From DATLGB01 sp963740765 (GTDB lineage: Bacteria > Actinomycetota > Thermoleophilia > Solirubrobacterales > Solirubrobacteraceae), in contig CAVUFN010000016.1 in NCBI GenBank assembly GCA_963740765.1, positions 744,001-808,000 on the forward strand: a stretch of DNA of 64,000 bases. Direction: 5' to 3'. Position 1 is the first letter of the stretch. Each line of letters starts with the position of its first letter. A program made the position numbers and the translations under genes. A model generated the notes under the pieces. The model searched no databases and was not told the DNA's origin. It saw only the letters and a list, made by a program, of their open reading frames with translations. Below, piece by piece: positions 22,398-31,634 of the stretch.

Positions 22398-25300
22398 ATG
22401 AGCGCACGGCAGCGACGGGCCAAGGAGAAGCGGCGGCGGCGGGCGGCGGTGTCCGGCGCCGTCGTGACCACGGCCGCGCTGGGGCTGGCCGCCGCACCGG
22501 CGGGCGCGATCGACTTCGCCGCCTCCCCGATCAGGGACATCAACCCGATCCAGAGCGGCATCAGGCCCAACCAGATCACGCCGGTGGGTGGCGGGGTCGC
22601 GTTCTACGCGGGGTTCTCGGAAGAAGCCGGCCTGGAGCTGTACCGGACGGACGGGACGCCCGGCGGGACGGCGCTGGTCAAGGACATCATCCCGGGCGGC
22701 ACCAGCAGCTCGCCGAAGTACCTGACCAACGTCGGCGGGACGCTCTACTTCACGACGGGGAGCGCCACCGTCGGAGAGGAGCTCTGGAAGTCGGACGGCA
22801 CCGCCGCCGGGACGGTTCTCGTCAAGGACATCAACCCGGGCGGCCCCGGCAGCAACCCGTCGAGCCTGACCGAGGTCGGCGGCAAGTTGCTGTTCGTCGC
22901 CAACGACGGGACCAGCGGCCAGGAGCTGTGGCGGTCGGATCCGGGCACCGGTGTCACCGAGCGGGTCAAGGACATCAACCCCGGCTCCGACGACGGGATC
23001 ACCAGTTCCCTGCCCGCCCGCCTGGTCAACTTCGGCGGCACGCTCCTCTTCGCCGCCAACGACGGCACGACCGGGACCGAGCTGTGGAAGTCCGACGGGA
23101 CCAGCGGCGGGACGACGCAGGTCAAGGACATCAACCCGGGTGGGAGCAGCCTCTTCACCGGAAGCTACAGCGGGGTAGACCCGGCGTTCGTGAACGCCGG
23201 TGGCTCGGTGTTCTTCGCCGCCGACAACGGCACGGACGGCCTCGAGCTGTGGAAGACCGACGGCACGGGCGGCGGGACCGCCGAGGTCAAGGACATCTCG
23301 GCCGGCGGGTCCGGAAGCGCTCCCTCGAACCTGACCGCCTTCAGCGGCGATGTCCTCTTCGTCGCCGACGACGGCACCACCGGGCGCGAGCTGTTCAAGT
23401 CCGACGGCACGGGCGGCGGGACCGCCCAGGTCAAGGACATCCGGCCCGGAGCCGGCGATGGCTTCGAAAACAGCAGCGGCGGCAGCCCCAGCCTCACCAA
23501 CGTCAACGGCACGCTGTTCTTCGCCGCCAATGACGGCACGGACGGCACCGAGCTCTGGAAGTCGGACGGCACCGGCGGCAACACGGTCCGGGTCAAGGAC
23601 ATCCGGTCGGGAGCCGACGGTGGCCTGCAGGGCACCAAGTACGCGCTCGGGCCCAGCCTGGTCAACGTCGGCGGGACGCTGTTCTTCGCCGCCAACGACG
23701 GCAGCACCGGGATCGAGCTGTGGACGTCCGACGGTTCGCCGGGTGGCACCGTCCAGGTCCGGGATCTGCAGCCGGGCGCCGGCGGCGGCCTGCCGACCAA
23801 GTACGGCCTGGGGATCAGCTTCGCCAACGTCGGGGGGGAGCTGTACTTCGCCGGCAACGATGGCTCGACCGGGTCGGAGCTATGGAAGTCCGACGGCTCG
23901 CCGGCCGGCACGGTCCAGATCAAGAACTCCACCAGCACCACCGACGCCAGCTTCAAGTACGCGGCGCCAATCACGGCGCTGGGCGGCAGCGCCTTCTTCA
24001 CCGCCGACGACGGCACCACGGGCCGGGAGCTGTGGAAGAGCGACGGCACCGCCGCCGGGACGGTCCTCGTCAAGGAGTTCGAGACCGGCCGGGGCTACCT
24101 GGGCAACCTCGCCGGCGGCGCCCCGCGGTATCTCACGCGCGTCGGCGGGATGCTGTACTTCTCCGCCTTCGACCGCACCCACGGCACCGCGCTGTGGAAG
24201 ACCGACGGCACCACCGCGGGCACCGTGCTGGTCAAGGACATCTCGCCGTCCACCAGCAAGTATTCGAGCAACCTGGGTCAGCTGACCGAGGTCAACGGGA
24301 CCCTGTTCTTCTCCGCCGACGACGGCACCACGGGCCGGGAGCTATGGAAGAGCGACGGGACGCCCGGCGGCACCCTGCGGGTCAAGGACATCTCACCGGT
24401 GGGTGACGACGACAGCAGTCCCGAGGAGCTCACGAACGTCAGCGGGACGCTGTTCTTCGAGGCGAGTGACGGGACCAGCGGCCGGGAGCTGTGGAAGTCC
24501 GACGGCACCGACGGCGGCACCACGCGTGTGAAGGACATCGGCCCCCCCGGTGACGACGGCGCTCCGAACGAGCTCACGAACGTCAACGGCACGCTGTTCT
24601 TCTCGGCCGACGACAGCACGAACGGCCGGGAGCTGTGGAAGTCCGACGGCACCGACGGCGGCACCACCCGGGTCAAGGACATCCGCGGCGGCGCCGGTGA
24701 CGCAAACCCCTACACCATCACGAACGTCAGCGGCACGGTGTTCTTCTCCGCCAACGACGGGACCACCGGCAGTGAGCTGTGGAAGTCCGACGGCACCGAC
24801 GGCGGCACCACCCAGGTCAAGGACATCCGCGGCGGCACCGACGGCTCCGGGCCCGACGAGCTCACGAACATCGGCGGGACGGTGCTCTTCACCGCCAACG
24901 ACGGCACCACGGGTCGCGAGCTGTGGCGGACGGACGGCACGAACGGCGGCACCACCCAGGTCAAGGACCTCACGGGCGGGACGGACAGCGGCTACCCCAG
25001 CAACCTGGTCGACGTCGGCGGGACGCTGCTGTTCTCGGCGAGCGAGGCGGCGACGGGCTTCGAGCTGTGGCAGTCGGACGGAACGGCCGGGGGCACGCGG
25101 CTCGTCCGCGACATCAAGCCCGGCAACGACGACAGCAACCCGGGCTCGCTCGTCAACGTCGACGGCGCGCTCTTCTTCAGCGCCGACGACGGCCTCACCG
25201 GCACGGAGCCGTGGCGCGCGGCCGCCGTCCCGCCGGTGGCCTCGCCGAGCCCTGGGCCGTCCCCCGGCCCGGCCCCGGCACCGGTGACCAAGCCGAAGCC

Positions 25301-25787
25301 CAAGCTCACGCTGAAGGTCAAGCCCAAGCGCGACCGCCGCAAGCCGTTCAGGTTCAGGGCCACGGGAAGGCTCAAGCGCCCGGCCGGAGTGACGCGGGCG
25401 CAGGGCTGCAGGGGCAAGGTCGTCGTCGTCGGCCGCAAGCGTCGCGTCAGGAAGCCGATCTTCCTCAAGCGCACCACGCTGACCAAGAAGTGCGCGTTCA
25501 CGGTCAGGGGCAAGCTCAAGAAGCGCGCGGGCCGGCGGGGGAAGGTCACCTTCAAGGCGACCTTCCGCGGCAACGCGGCGCTGAAGCGCGCGACCGTGAA
25601 GAAGAGCGCCCGCTACGGCCGTCGCAAGCCGCGGAAGGCCACGAAGGCCACCAGCGCGACGCGGACGGGGCCGATGCCGCAGGCGCCGCTGCTCGCCGCC
25701 GCCCTGCGACGCTACCTCGCGACGAGCGACGCGCGCGGGCACGACCGCGCCGTGATCGCCCGCCTGCGGGTCCTGCTGCGCCGTTAG
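22398..25787 (+). CDS. Secreted ELWxxDGT-repeat protein 2 (17 repeats)
   Basis: This 1129-residue paralogue of the protein at 18262 shares its N-terminus (MSARQRRAKE then KRRRRAAVSG) and signal peptide. Again there are an opening half-repeat (GGGVAFYAGFSEEAG), 17 repeats (the first ELYRTDGT, the eleventh ALWKTDGT) and a closing EPWRAA. A short Pro/Gly linker and the basic C-terminal domain follow (RAQGCRG, TKKCAF). Unlike the other two, it then runs on for about 55 residues (RRKPRKATKATS...YLATSDARGHDRAVIARLRV) with no counterpart in its paralogues. The ATG at 22398 is chosen from the shared N-terminus. ELW protein 3 begins 30 bases downstream. Confidence 0.9.
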   Translation: MSARQRRAKEKRRRRAAVSGAVVTTAALGLAAAPAGAIDFAASPIRDINPIQSGIRPNQITPVGGGVAFYAGFSEEAGLELYRTDGTPGGTALVKDIIPGGTSSSPKYLTNVGGTLYFTTGSATVGEELWKSDGTAAGTVLVKDINPGGPGSNPSSLTEVGGKLLFVANDGTSGQELWRSDPGTGVTERVKDINPGSDDGITSSLPARLVNFGGTLLFAANDGTTGTELWKSDGTSGGTTQVKDINPGGSSLFTGSYSGVDPAFVNAGGSVFFAADNGTDGLELWKTDGTGGGTAEVKDISAGGSGSAPSNLTAFSGDVLFVADDGTTGRELFKSDGTGGGTAQVKDIRPGAGDGFENSSGGSPSLTNVNGTLFFAANDGTDGTELWKSDGTGGNTVRVKDIRSGADGGLQGTKYALGPSLVNVGGTLFFAANDGSTGIELWTSDGSPGGTVQVRDLQPGAGGGLPTKYGLGISFANVGGELYFAGNDGSTGSELWKSDGSPAGTVQIKNSTSTTDASFKYAAPITALGGSAFFTADDGTTGRELWKSDGTAAGTVLVKEFETGRGYLGNLAGGAPRYLTRVGGMLYFSAFDRTHGTALWKTDGTTAGTVLVKDISPSTSKYSSNLGQLTEVNGTLFFSADDGTTGRELWKSDGTPGGTLRVKDISPVGDDDSSPEELTNVSGTLFFEASDGTSGRELWKSDGTDGGTTRVKDIGPPGDDGAPNELTNVNGTLFFSADDSTNGRELWKSDGTDGGTTRVKDIRGGAGDANPYTITNVSGTVFFSANDGTTGSELWKSDGTDGGTTQVKDIRGGTDGSGPDELTNIGGTVLFTANDGTTGRELWRTDGTNGGTTQVKDLTGGTDSGYPSNLVDVGGTLLFSASEAATGFELWQSDGTAGGTRLVRDIKPGNDDSNPGSLVNVDGALFFSADDGLTGTEPWRAAAVPPVASPSPGPSPGPAPAPVTKPKPKLTLKVKPKRDRRKPFRFRATGRLKRPAGVTRAQGCRGKVVVVGRKRRVRKPIFLKRTTLTKKCAFTVRGKLKKRAGRRGKVTFKATFRGNAALKRATVKKSARYGRRKPRKATKATSATRTGPMPQAPLLAAALRRYLATSDARGHDRAVIARLRVLLRR

Positions 25788-25801
25788 CCGCACAACACCG
25801 A

Positions 25802-25807
25802 TACCGT
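25802..25807 (+). promoter_or_regulatory. Predicted -10 element of ELW protein 3
   Basis: TACCGT lies ten bases before the ATG at 25818, inside the 30-base gap after ELW protein 2. ELW protein 3 may therefore have its own promoter. Confidence 0.4.
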
Positions 25808-25817
25808 CCGCCGTCCG

Positions 25818-28800
25818 ATGGTCAGGATGGTTGCCGGCTCCGCAGCGTTCGTCCTCGCCGGCTCGGTCCCGGCCGCCGGCGCGGCCGACTTCACGGCGTC
25901 GCCGCTGAAGGACATCAACCGCACGGAGATCGGCAGCGACCCGGCCGGCTTCACCTCCGTCGGAGGCGACGTCTACTTCTTCACCGCGCAGGACGCCGAC
26001 CACGGCACGGAGCTGTGGCGGTCGGACGGCACCGCCGACGGCACCGGGATGGTGAAGGACATCCGCCCGGGCGTCCAGGGCAGCGATCCGCGTGACCTGA
26101 CCAACGTCGGCGGCACGCTCTTCTTCACCGCCGGCGACGGCGCGGGCGGCCGTCGTCTGTGGAGCTCCGACGGCACCGCGGCGGGCACCGCGACGGTGGG
26201 CGACGCCGTCATCCCTGACGCGTCGAGCTCGCCGACGCCCGAGCTGACCAACGTGGGCGGCACGCTGTTCTTCGTCGGCCGCGAGGGCTCCGACGAGGGC
26301 GAGCTCTGGAGGTCCGACGGCACCGACGGCGGCACGGTCCGAGTCGCCGACGTGAGCCCCGGCACCGCGGGCAGCTACCCGCAGCACGTGACCAACGTGG
26401 GCGGCGTCGTGTTCTTCACCGCCGACGACGGGGTGCACGGCCGCGAGCTGTGGAAGACCGACGGCACCGCGGACCACACCGTCCTCGTCAAGGACGTCCG
26501 CCCGGGTGAGGAGGGCGGTCTGGAAGGCGGTTACGACGGCTCGGACACCGAGCTCGTCAACGTCAGCGGCACCCTCTTCTTCAGCGCCGACGACGGCCTG
26601 ACCGGCACCGAGCTGTTCAGGAGCGGGGGCACGACGGGCACCACGACCCAGGTCGAGGACATCTGGGCGGGCAGCGGCGACGGCAATCCCACGCAGCTGA
26701 CCAACGTCGACGGCGCGCTGTTCTTCTCGGCGCGCGCGAACACCACTGGCGTTGAGCTCTACAGCAGCGACGGCACCGCCGACGGCACCGGGGTCGTGAA
26801 GAAGCTCGAGCCGAGCGAACTGACCAACCTCGGCGGCGTCCTCGTCTTCACAGCCAACGACGGCACGACCGGCACCGAGCTGTGGAAGTCCGACGGCACC
26901 GCCGGCGGCACCGGCCTGGTCAAGGACATCGCGACGGGGAGCTCCGACCCACGCGACCTGATCAACGTCGGCGGCACGCTGTTCTTCAGCGCCGCCAACG
27001 GCCCCGCGGGGCGCGAGCTGTGGCGGTCCGACGGCCTCAGCGCCGGCACCCTCCTGGTCGAGGATGTCCTGGTCGGCCCGGGGGACGGCCTCGCGGCGAG
27101 CGCGCCCCTGGCCAACGCGGGGGGCGCGCTGGTGTTCGCGGCGCAGGACGGCGCCACCGGCACCGAGCCGTGGAAGTCCGACGGCACGGCCGACGGCACC
27201 GCGAGGGTCGCGAACATCGCCACGGCCACGGCGGACGGCGTCCCCGACACCGGGGGGATCGGCATCGGCGACAGCGTGCTCTTCGCCGCCGATGACGGGA
27301 CGGTCGGCGTCGAGCTGTGGAAGTCCGACGGCACCCCCGACGGCACCGTCCGGGTGAAGGACATCGCTCCGGGCGGCGCCGGCAGCTCGCCGCAGGGCTT
27401 CGCCGCCATCGGCGGGACGATCTACTTCTCGGCGCGCGGCCCGGACGGCACGGAGCTGTGGAAGACCGACGGGACCACCGACGGCACCGTTCAGGTCAAG
27501 GACATCGCCCCGAGCGGCAACAGCGCTCCCAGCGGGCTCACGAACGTCGACGGGATCCTGTTCTTCGCCGCCGGCGACGGGACGAACGGGCGGGAGCTGT
27601 GGAAGTCCGACGGGACCGGCGACGGCACGGTGCTGGTCAAGAACGTCGCCCCCTCCGGGTCGAGCAGCAGCCCCGAGGCGCTGACCGCGGCGGGCGGCGA
27701 CGTGTTCTTCGTCGCCAACGACGGGACCACGGGCGAGGAGCTGTGGAAGTCCGACGGGACCGCCGGCGGCACCGTCCTGGTCAAGGACGTCAACCCGACC
27801 GTGGGCTACTACGGGAACGAGAGCGCCTTCTCCTACGCGCCGGCCCTGACCGCCGTCGGCAGCACCGTCTTCTTCGCCGCCGACGACGGCGCGAGCGGCT
27901 TCGAGCTGTGGAAGTCCGACGGGACCGCCGGCGGCACCGTCCGGGTCAAGGACATCCGGCCCGGGTCCAACAGCGGCCTCAGCACCGGCGTCGACGAATT
28001 CGCGCCGGTCAACGTCGGCGGCAGGCTCTTCTTCCCCGCCGACGACGGCGCGAGCGGGTTCGAGCTGTGGAGGTCCGACGGGACCTCCGCAGGGACCACC
28101 CGCGTCAAGGACATCGCGGCGGGAACCGACGTGGGCAGCGACCCGAGCTGGCTCACCGAGGTCGGCGGCCGGCTCTTCTTCGCCGCCGACGACGACGTCA
28201 CGGGCCGGGAGCTGTGGAAGAGCGACGGGTCCGGCGCCGGCACCGTCGCGGTCGAGGACATCCGGCCGGGCGGCGACAGCTCCCCGTCCGGCCTCACCAA
28301 CGTCAACGGCACCCTGCTCTTCGTCGCCGACGACGGCGGCGACGGCGGTGAGCTGTGGAAGTCCGACGGTGGTGCCGCCGACACGGTGCTCGTGGGCGAC
28401 GCTCGCCCCGGCAGCGCGTCGAGCTACCCGCGCACGTTCGTCCCCTTCAGCGGGGGGCTGTTCTTCGCGGCCGACACGGGCCCCGCGGGCTTCGAGCCCT
28501 GGGTCGCGCTCGGGGCTGCCGAGCCGAGCCCGAGCCCCAGCCCGAGCCCGAGCCCGGAGCCGAGTGCGAGCCCGGAGTCGAGTGCGTCCCCATCCCCGTC
28601 CCCATCCCCGTCCCCTTCCCCGTCGCCCTCCCCGTTCCCCTCCGCGTCGCCGTCGCCGTCCCCGTTCCCCTCCGCGTCGCCGTCGCCGTCCCCGTTCCCC
28701 TCCGCGTCGCCGTCGCCGTCCCCGCTGCCGTCACCGTCACCTTCTGCCTCACCGCCGCCCTCGGTGACCAAGGGCATGCCGACCCTCAAGCTCAAGGCCA

Positions 28801-29102
28801 CCCGCACCCGAGCGCGCAAGCGGCGCTACACGTTCGCGGTGATCGGGAGGCTCGCGCTCCCCGCGGGCGTCGCGCAGGCGGAGGGATGCTCGGGGTCGGT
28901 CGACGTCACCGGCCGGCGCAAGGGCCGCAGGACACCGCTCTTCTCCCGGTCGGCGACGCTCACCGCGGGCTGCGCGTTCAAGGTCAAGGTCACGCTGCGC
29001 CGGAAGCGGAGCCGCGGCAAGGTGACGATCCGCGCCGCCTTCGGCGGCAATGCCGCGCTGACCGGCGCGTCAGCCGCCGTCGGCGCTCGCCAGAAGCGCT
29101 AG
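25818..29102 (+). CDS. Secreted ELWxxDGT-repeat protein 3 (17 repeats, long Pro/Ser linker)
   Basis: This 1094-residue protein is the third paralogue. Its signal peptide is short (VRMVAGSAAFVLAGSVPAAGA) and lacks the Arg-rich start of the other two. The mature part opens with the same FTASPLKDINRTEIGS. It has an opening half-repeat, 17 repeats (variants RLWSSDGT, ELFRSGGT, ELYSSDGT, EPWKSDGT) and a closing EPWVAL. The linker is about 85 residues of Pro/Ser/Ala, partly encoded by a perfect 30-base tandem repeat. The C-terminal basic domain keeps two Cys (AEGCSG, TAGCAF). The stop overlaps the opposing OGT-like gene by 33 bases. Confidence 0.9.
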   Translation: MVRMVAGSAAFVLAGSVPAAGAADFTASPLKDINRTEIGSDPAGFTSVGGDVYFFTAQDADHGTELWRSDGTADGTGMVKDIRPGVQGSDPRDLTNVGGTLFFTAGDGAGGRRLWSSDGTAAGTATVGDAVIPDASSSPTPELTNVGGTLFFVGREGSDEGELWRSDGTDGGTVRVADVSPGTAGSYPQHVTNVGGVVFFTADDGVHGRELWKTDGTADHTVLVKDVRPGEEGGLEGGYDGSDTELVNVSGTLFFSADDGLTGTELFRSGGTTGTTTQVEDIWAGSGDGNPTQLTNVDGALFFSARANTTGVELYSSDGTADGTGVVKKLEPSELTNLGGVLVFTANDGTTGTELWKSDGTAGGTGLVKDIATGSSDPRDLINVGGTLFFSAANGPAGRELWRSDGLSAGTLLVEDVLVGPGDGLAASAPLANAGGALVFAAQDGATGTEPWKSDGTADGTARVANIATATADGVPDTGGIGIGDSVLFAADDGTVGVELWKSDGTPDGTVRVKDIAPGGAGSSPQGFAAIGGTIYFSARGPDGTELWKTDGTTDGTVQVKDIAPSGNSAPSGLTNVDGILFFAAGDGTNGRELWKSDGTGDGTVLVKNVAPSGSSSSPEALTAAGGDVFFVANDGTTGEELWKSDGTAGGTVLVKDVNPTVGYYGNESAFSYAPALTAVGSTVFFAADDGASGFELWKSDGTAGGTVRVKDIRPGSNSGLSTGVDEFAPVNVGGRLFFPADDGASGFELWRSDGTSAGTTRVKDIAAGTDVGSDPSWLTEVGGRLFFAADDDVTGRELWKSDGSGAGTVAVEDIRPGGDSSPSGLTNVNGTLLFVADDGGDGGELWKSDGGAADTVLVGDARPGSASSYPRTFVPFSGGLFFAADTGPAGFEPWVALGAAEPSPSPSPSPSPEPSASPESSASPSPSPSPSPSPSPSPFPSASPSPSPFPSASPSPSPFPSASPSPSPLPSPSPSASPPPSVTKGMPTLKLKATRTRARKRRYTFAVIGRLALPAGVAQAEGCSGSVDVTGRRKGRRTPLFSRSATLTAGCAFKVKVTLRRKRSRGKVTIRAAFGGNAALTGASAAVGARQKR
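28631..28720 (+). repeat. 30-base tandem repeat, three perfect copies
   Basis: Three identical 30-base units (28631-28660, 28661-28690, 28691-28720) encode the ten-residue unit PFPSASPSPS in the linker of ELW protein 3. Perfect identity suggests the linker length changes by slippage. Confidence 0.9.
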
Positions 29103-31634
29103 CGCGTCCTCGAGGTCGCGCACCTCGGCGTCGTCGCCGAAGAGGGCGTCGACCTCCGTGCCGAGCCGGGCGCGTTCGGCCCCGGCGCGCAGCGCGATCT
29201 CGACATAGTCCTCCGGCGACGTCGCGACGAGGTCGCGCCGCCCGGTCTTTGAGTACATCGCCGCGGTGAGGTTCCCGCGCAGGAACGCGCCCGGCAGCGT
29301 CACGATCGGGGCGCCCATCGCGAACGCCTCGTAGCTCGAGTTGCCACCGCCGAAGGGGAACGGGTCGAGGACGACGTCGCTCTGGGCGAGCAGGCGCAGG
29401 TAGTCGGGGCGCGGGAGGCCCGGCAGCCAGTGGATGCGGTCGGTGACGTCGGGCATGACGCGCGCGAAGCGCTCGCGCAGCAGCGCCGTCCAGTGCGCCA
29501 CGCGGCCCTCGATCAGCAACAGGACGCCGTCCGGGTCGCCGCGGAGGATCCCGGCCAGGACGGCGTCGAAGTCCGGGTGGAACTTGAACAGCGTCTGCGG
29601 GCAGGCGTAGCGGTGGCCGCCGGGCAGGACGAGCTCACCCTCGGGACGGGGCGGCCGCTCGTAGTAGGTGCACAGCGTCGGCGGCAGCGCCAGGCGCTCC
29701 GTGTAGTGCGCCTGCGCGTCGGGCGTCTCCAGCAGCGCGCTGGAGAGGTAGTGGTCCATCGTCGCGCTCCCGGTCGTGAGCGGATGCCCCCAGGTGGCGA
29801 CCTGAACGGGCGCCATGCGCGAGTGGGCGAGCGTGGAGGTCAGCGCATCCATGCCGACGTCGGCGAAGACGAGCACCTCCAGCGCCTGCGCGGCGATCTG
29901 CTCGCGCGCCGCAGCCACGGACTGCGGCAGCTGCACGAACGTGTCCGCCGCCGACCGGAACGCCTCCGCCATCGGGTCGCGGGCCCGGCCCGGCGTCAGC
30001 ACCACCACCTCGAACCGCTCCCGGTCCAGCCGCTGGATGCGCCCGAGGTTGAGGCGGCCGATGGTGTGATCGCGGAAGTACGCGCTCAGGAACCCGACCC
30101 GCACCCGCTGCACCCCAGGGGACCGTCCCCGGGGGCGCGCGAGGTCCGGGCCGTGGTAGATGCGGCCGAGGCCGGCCTGCACCGCGCGCTGGTCTCCACC
30201 CTGGTAGGCGGTGAAGAAGCCGGTGGGGACGAGCGCGTCGGTGGTGTCGATGCGCGCGCCCGCGGCGACCAGCGCCTCGACCTCGGCGTGCATCCGCGCG
30301 CGGGTGGTCGCCACCTCGTCGGCGTCCGCGTAGACGACGGGCAGCGCGGTGGCCGCCATGACCCGGTTGACCGGCGCAGGGCGCACGCGGTCGGCCTCGA
30401 GCAGCCGCGCCCGGCCCTCCGCCGTGTGGCCGTGCTGCACGAGCAGGTAGCCGAGGTTCTGCAACGCGGGGGCGAAGGCGGGGTCGGCCGCCAGCGCCTG
30501 GCGGTAGGCCGCCAGCGCGCCCTCCTGGTCGCCGGCATCCTGGAGGGCGTTGCCGCGGTCGTTGAGCGTCCGGGCGTCCGGAGCCGGTTCCGGGGGCACG
30601 ACCCAGATGTCGTCCTCCTCGCCGGGGCGGCCGCCGCTGAGCGCCACGCAGCGGGTGTCCGGCACCACCTGCACGTCGAAGATCTCCTCGATTCCCGTCT
30701 CGAACTCCAGCGTGGCCACCGTCGTGCCGCTGATCAGGTCGACGACGCCCACGCCGCACTTGAGCTCCTCGTGGCGCGCGGCGATCGGGACCCCGCCGAA
30801 CACCGCCGTCTCCCGGATCCGCGACAGCCCGACGAAGGCGAGGTTGCCGTGGCAGGCGAGGCCGCGGGTGAAGCCGGGGACCGCCTCGATCGCGGTGCGG
30901 GCACCGGTGCCGGGGTCGACGGACTCGATCGTCCCGTGACCGGAGTTGAGGACGAGCATCCTGCCGTCGTGCCAGCGCGGCGAGTGCGGCATGGCCAGCC
31001 CGCTGGTGACGGGCTCCCCGCTGGCGACGTCGAGCACGCAGCCGCCGGCGTTCTTGTCCCCGCGCCAGCCGCCAGGCTCGTCCGTGCGCCCGAGGACGGT
31101 GACCAGCGACGGCTTGCCGTCGCGCATCCCCAGCCCGTTGAGGTGGCAGCGGTCCTCCGCCGCCAGCCGGGTGACGAAGGGCGGGCGCCAGCGTGGCACG
31201 AAGTGGTAGTCGGGGTGCAGCGTGGCCAGGCACGAGAAGCGGGTGTTGACGACCCACAGCTCGTCGTCGGCGCCCCAGGCCAGCTCGTGGCACTGGATCC
31301 CGCCGGTCACCGTCGCCGAGCGGGCCAGATAGCAGCGGTCGTAACGGCCCTGCGGCTCCATCACGGGCGCGAGCCGCGACTGGTCGCCGAGGAACCACAC
31401 CTGCCCCGTCGTCCCCACCGCGACGCGGTCCCGCCGCGCGGCGACGCCCATCGCCTGGTCGAACTCGTGGAAGGACAGGTGCAGCCGGTCCTCCTCGTGG
31501 CCGACCGCGATCAGCTTCCCCGCCTGGTAGGTCGAGACCAGCAGGGTGCAGCGCATCTGGCGCAGCACCTCGACGAACGACGGGCTGTGGCGGAAGCGGA
31601 CCTCGCGCCAGCGCTCCTCGCTCGCGTCGTCCAC
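29070..31634 (-). CDS. TIGR03032-type propeller + TPR + GT41 (OGT/SPY-like) fusion
   Basis: This 854-residue cytoplasmic protein has three parts. Residues about 8-350 match the TIGR03032 family of predicted beta-propellers (FRHSPSFVEVLRQMRCTLLVSTYQ, AGGCVLDVASGEPV, SPRWHDGRMLVLNSG). Residues about 358-425 are two TPRs (ARTLNDRGNALQDAGDQEGA). Residues about 505-850 are an O-GlcNAc-transferase-type GT41 domain (RVGFLSAYFRDHTIGRL, then SDVVLDPFPFGGGNSSYEAF and MGAPIVTLPG, the UDP-sugar site). GT41 enzymes glycosylate Ser/Thr (some Asn) of proteins. The GTG at 31634 directly follows the L,D-transpeptidase stop. Its end overlaps ELW protein 3. The Ser-rich ELW linkers are candidate substrates, but this is inference. 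Confidence 0.85.
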   Translation of the reverse strand: MDDASEERWREVRFRHSPSFVEVLRQMRCTLLVSTYQAGKLIAVGHEEDRLHLSFHEFDQAMGVAARRDRVAVGTTGQVWFLGDQSRLAPVMEPQGRYDRCYLARSATVTGGIQCHELAWGADDELWVVNTRFSCLATLHPDYHFVPRWRPPFVTRLAAEDRCHLNGLGMRDGKPSLVTVLGRTDEPGGWRGDKNAGGCVLDVASGEPVTSGLAMPHSPRWHDGRMLVLNSGHGTIESVDPGTGARTAIEAVPGFTRGLACHGNLAFVGLSRIRETAVFGGVPIAARHEELKCGVGVVDLISGTTVATLEFETGIEEIFDVQVVPDTRCVALSGGRPGEEDDIWVVPPEPAPDARTLNDRGNALQDAGDQEGALAAYRQALAADPAFAPALQNLGYLLVQHGHTAEGRARLLEADRVRPAPVNRVMAATALPVVYADADEVATTRARMHAEVEALVAAGARIDTTDALVPTGFFTAYQGGDQRAVQAGLGRIYHGPDLARPRGRSPGVQRVRVGFLSAYFRDHTIGRLNLGRIQRLDRERFEVVVLTPGRARDPMAEAFRSAADTFVQLPQSVAAAREQIAAQALEVLVFADVGMDALTSTLAHSRMAPVQVATWGHPLTTGSATMDHYLSSALLETPDAQAHYTERLALPPTLCTYYERPPRPEGELVLPGGHRYACPQTLFKFHPDFDAVLAGILRGDPDGVLLLIEGRVAHWTALLRERFARVMPDVTDRIHWLPGLPRPDYLRLLAQSDVVLDPFPFGGGNSSYEAFAMGAPIVTLPGAFLRGNLTAAMYSKTGRRDLVATSPEDYVEIALRAGAERARLGTEVDALFGDDAEVRDLEDALALLASADGG

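Noticed and set aside
18480..28500. Regularly spaced similar DNA units of about 140-165 bases, resembling a repeat array
   Set aside because: The units are in-frame protein repeats with coding-type variation. They are far too long for CRISPR repeats and have no spacers.
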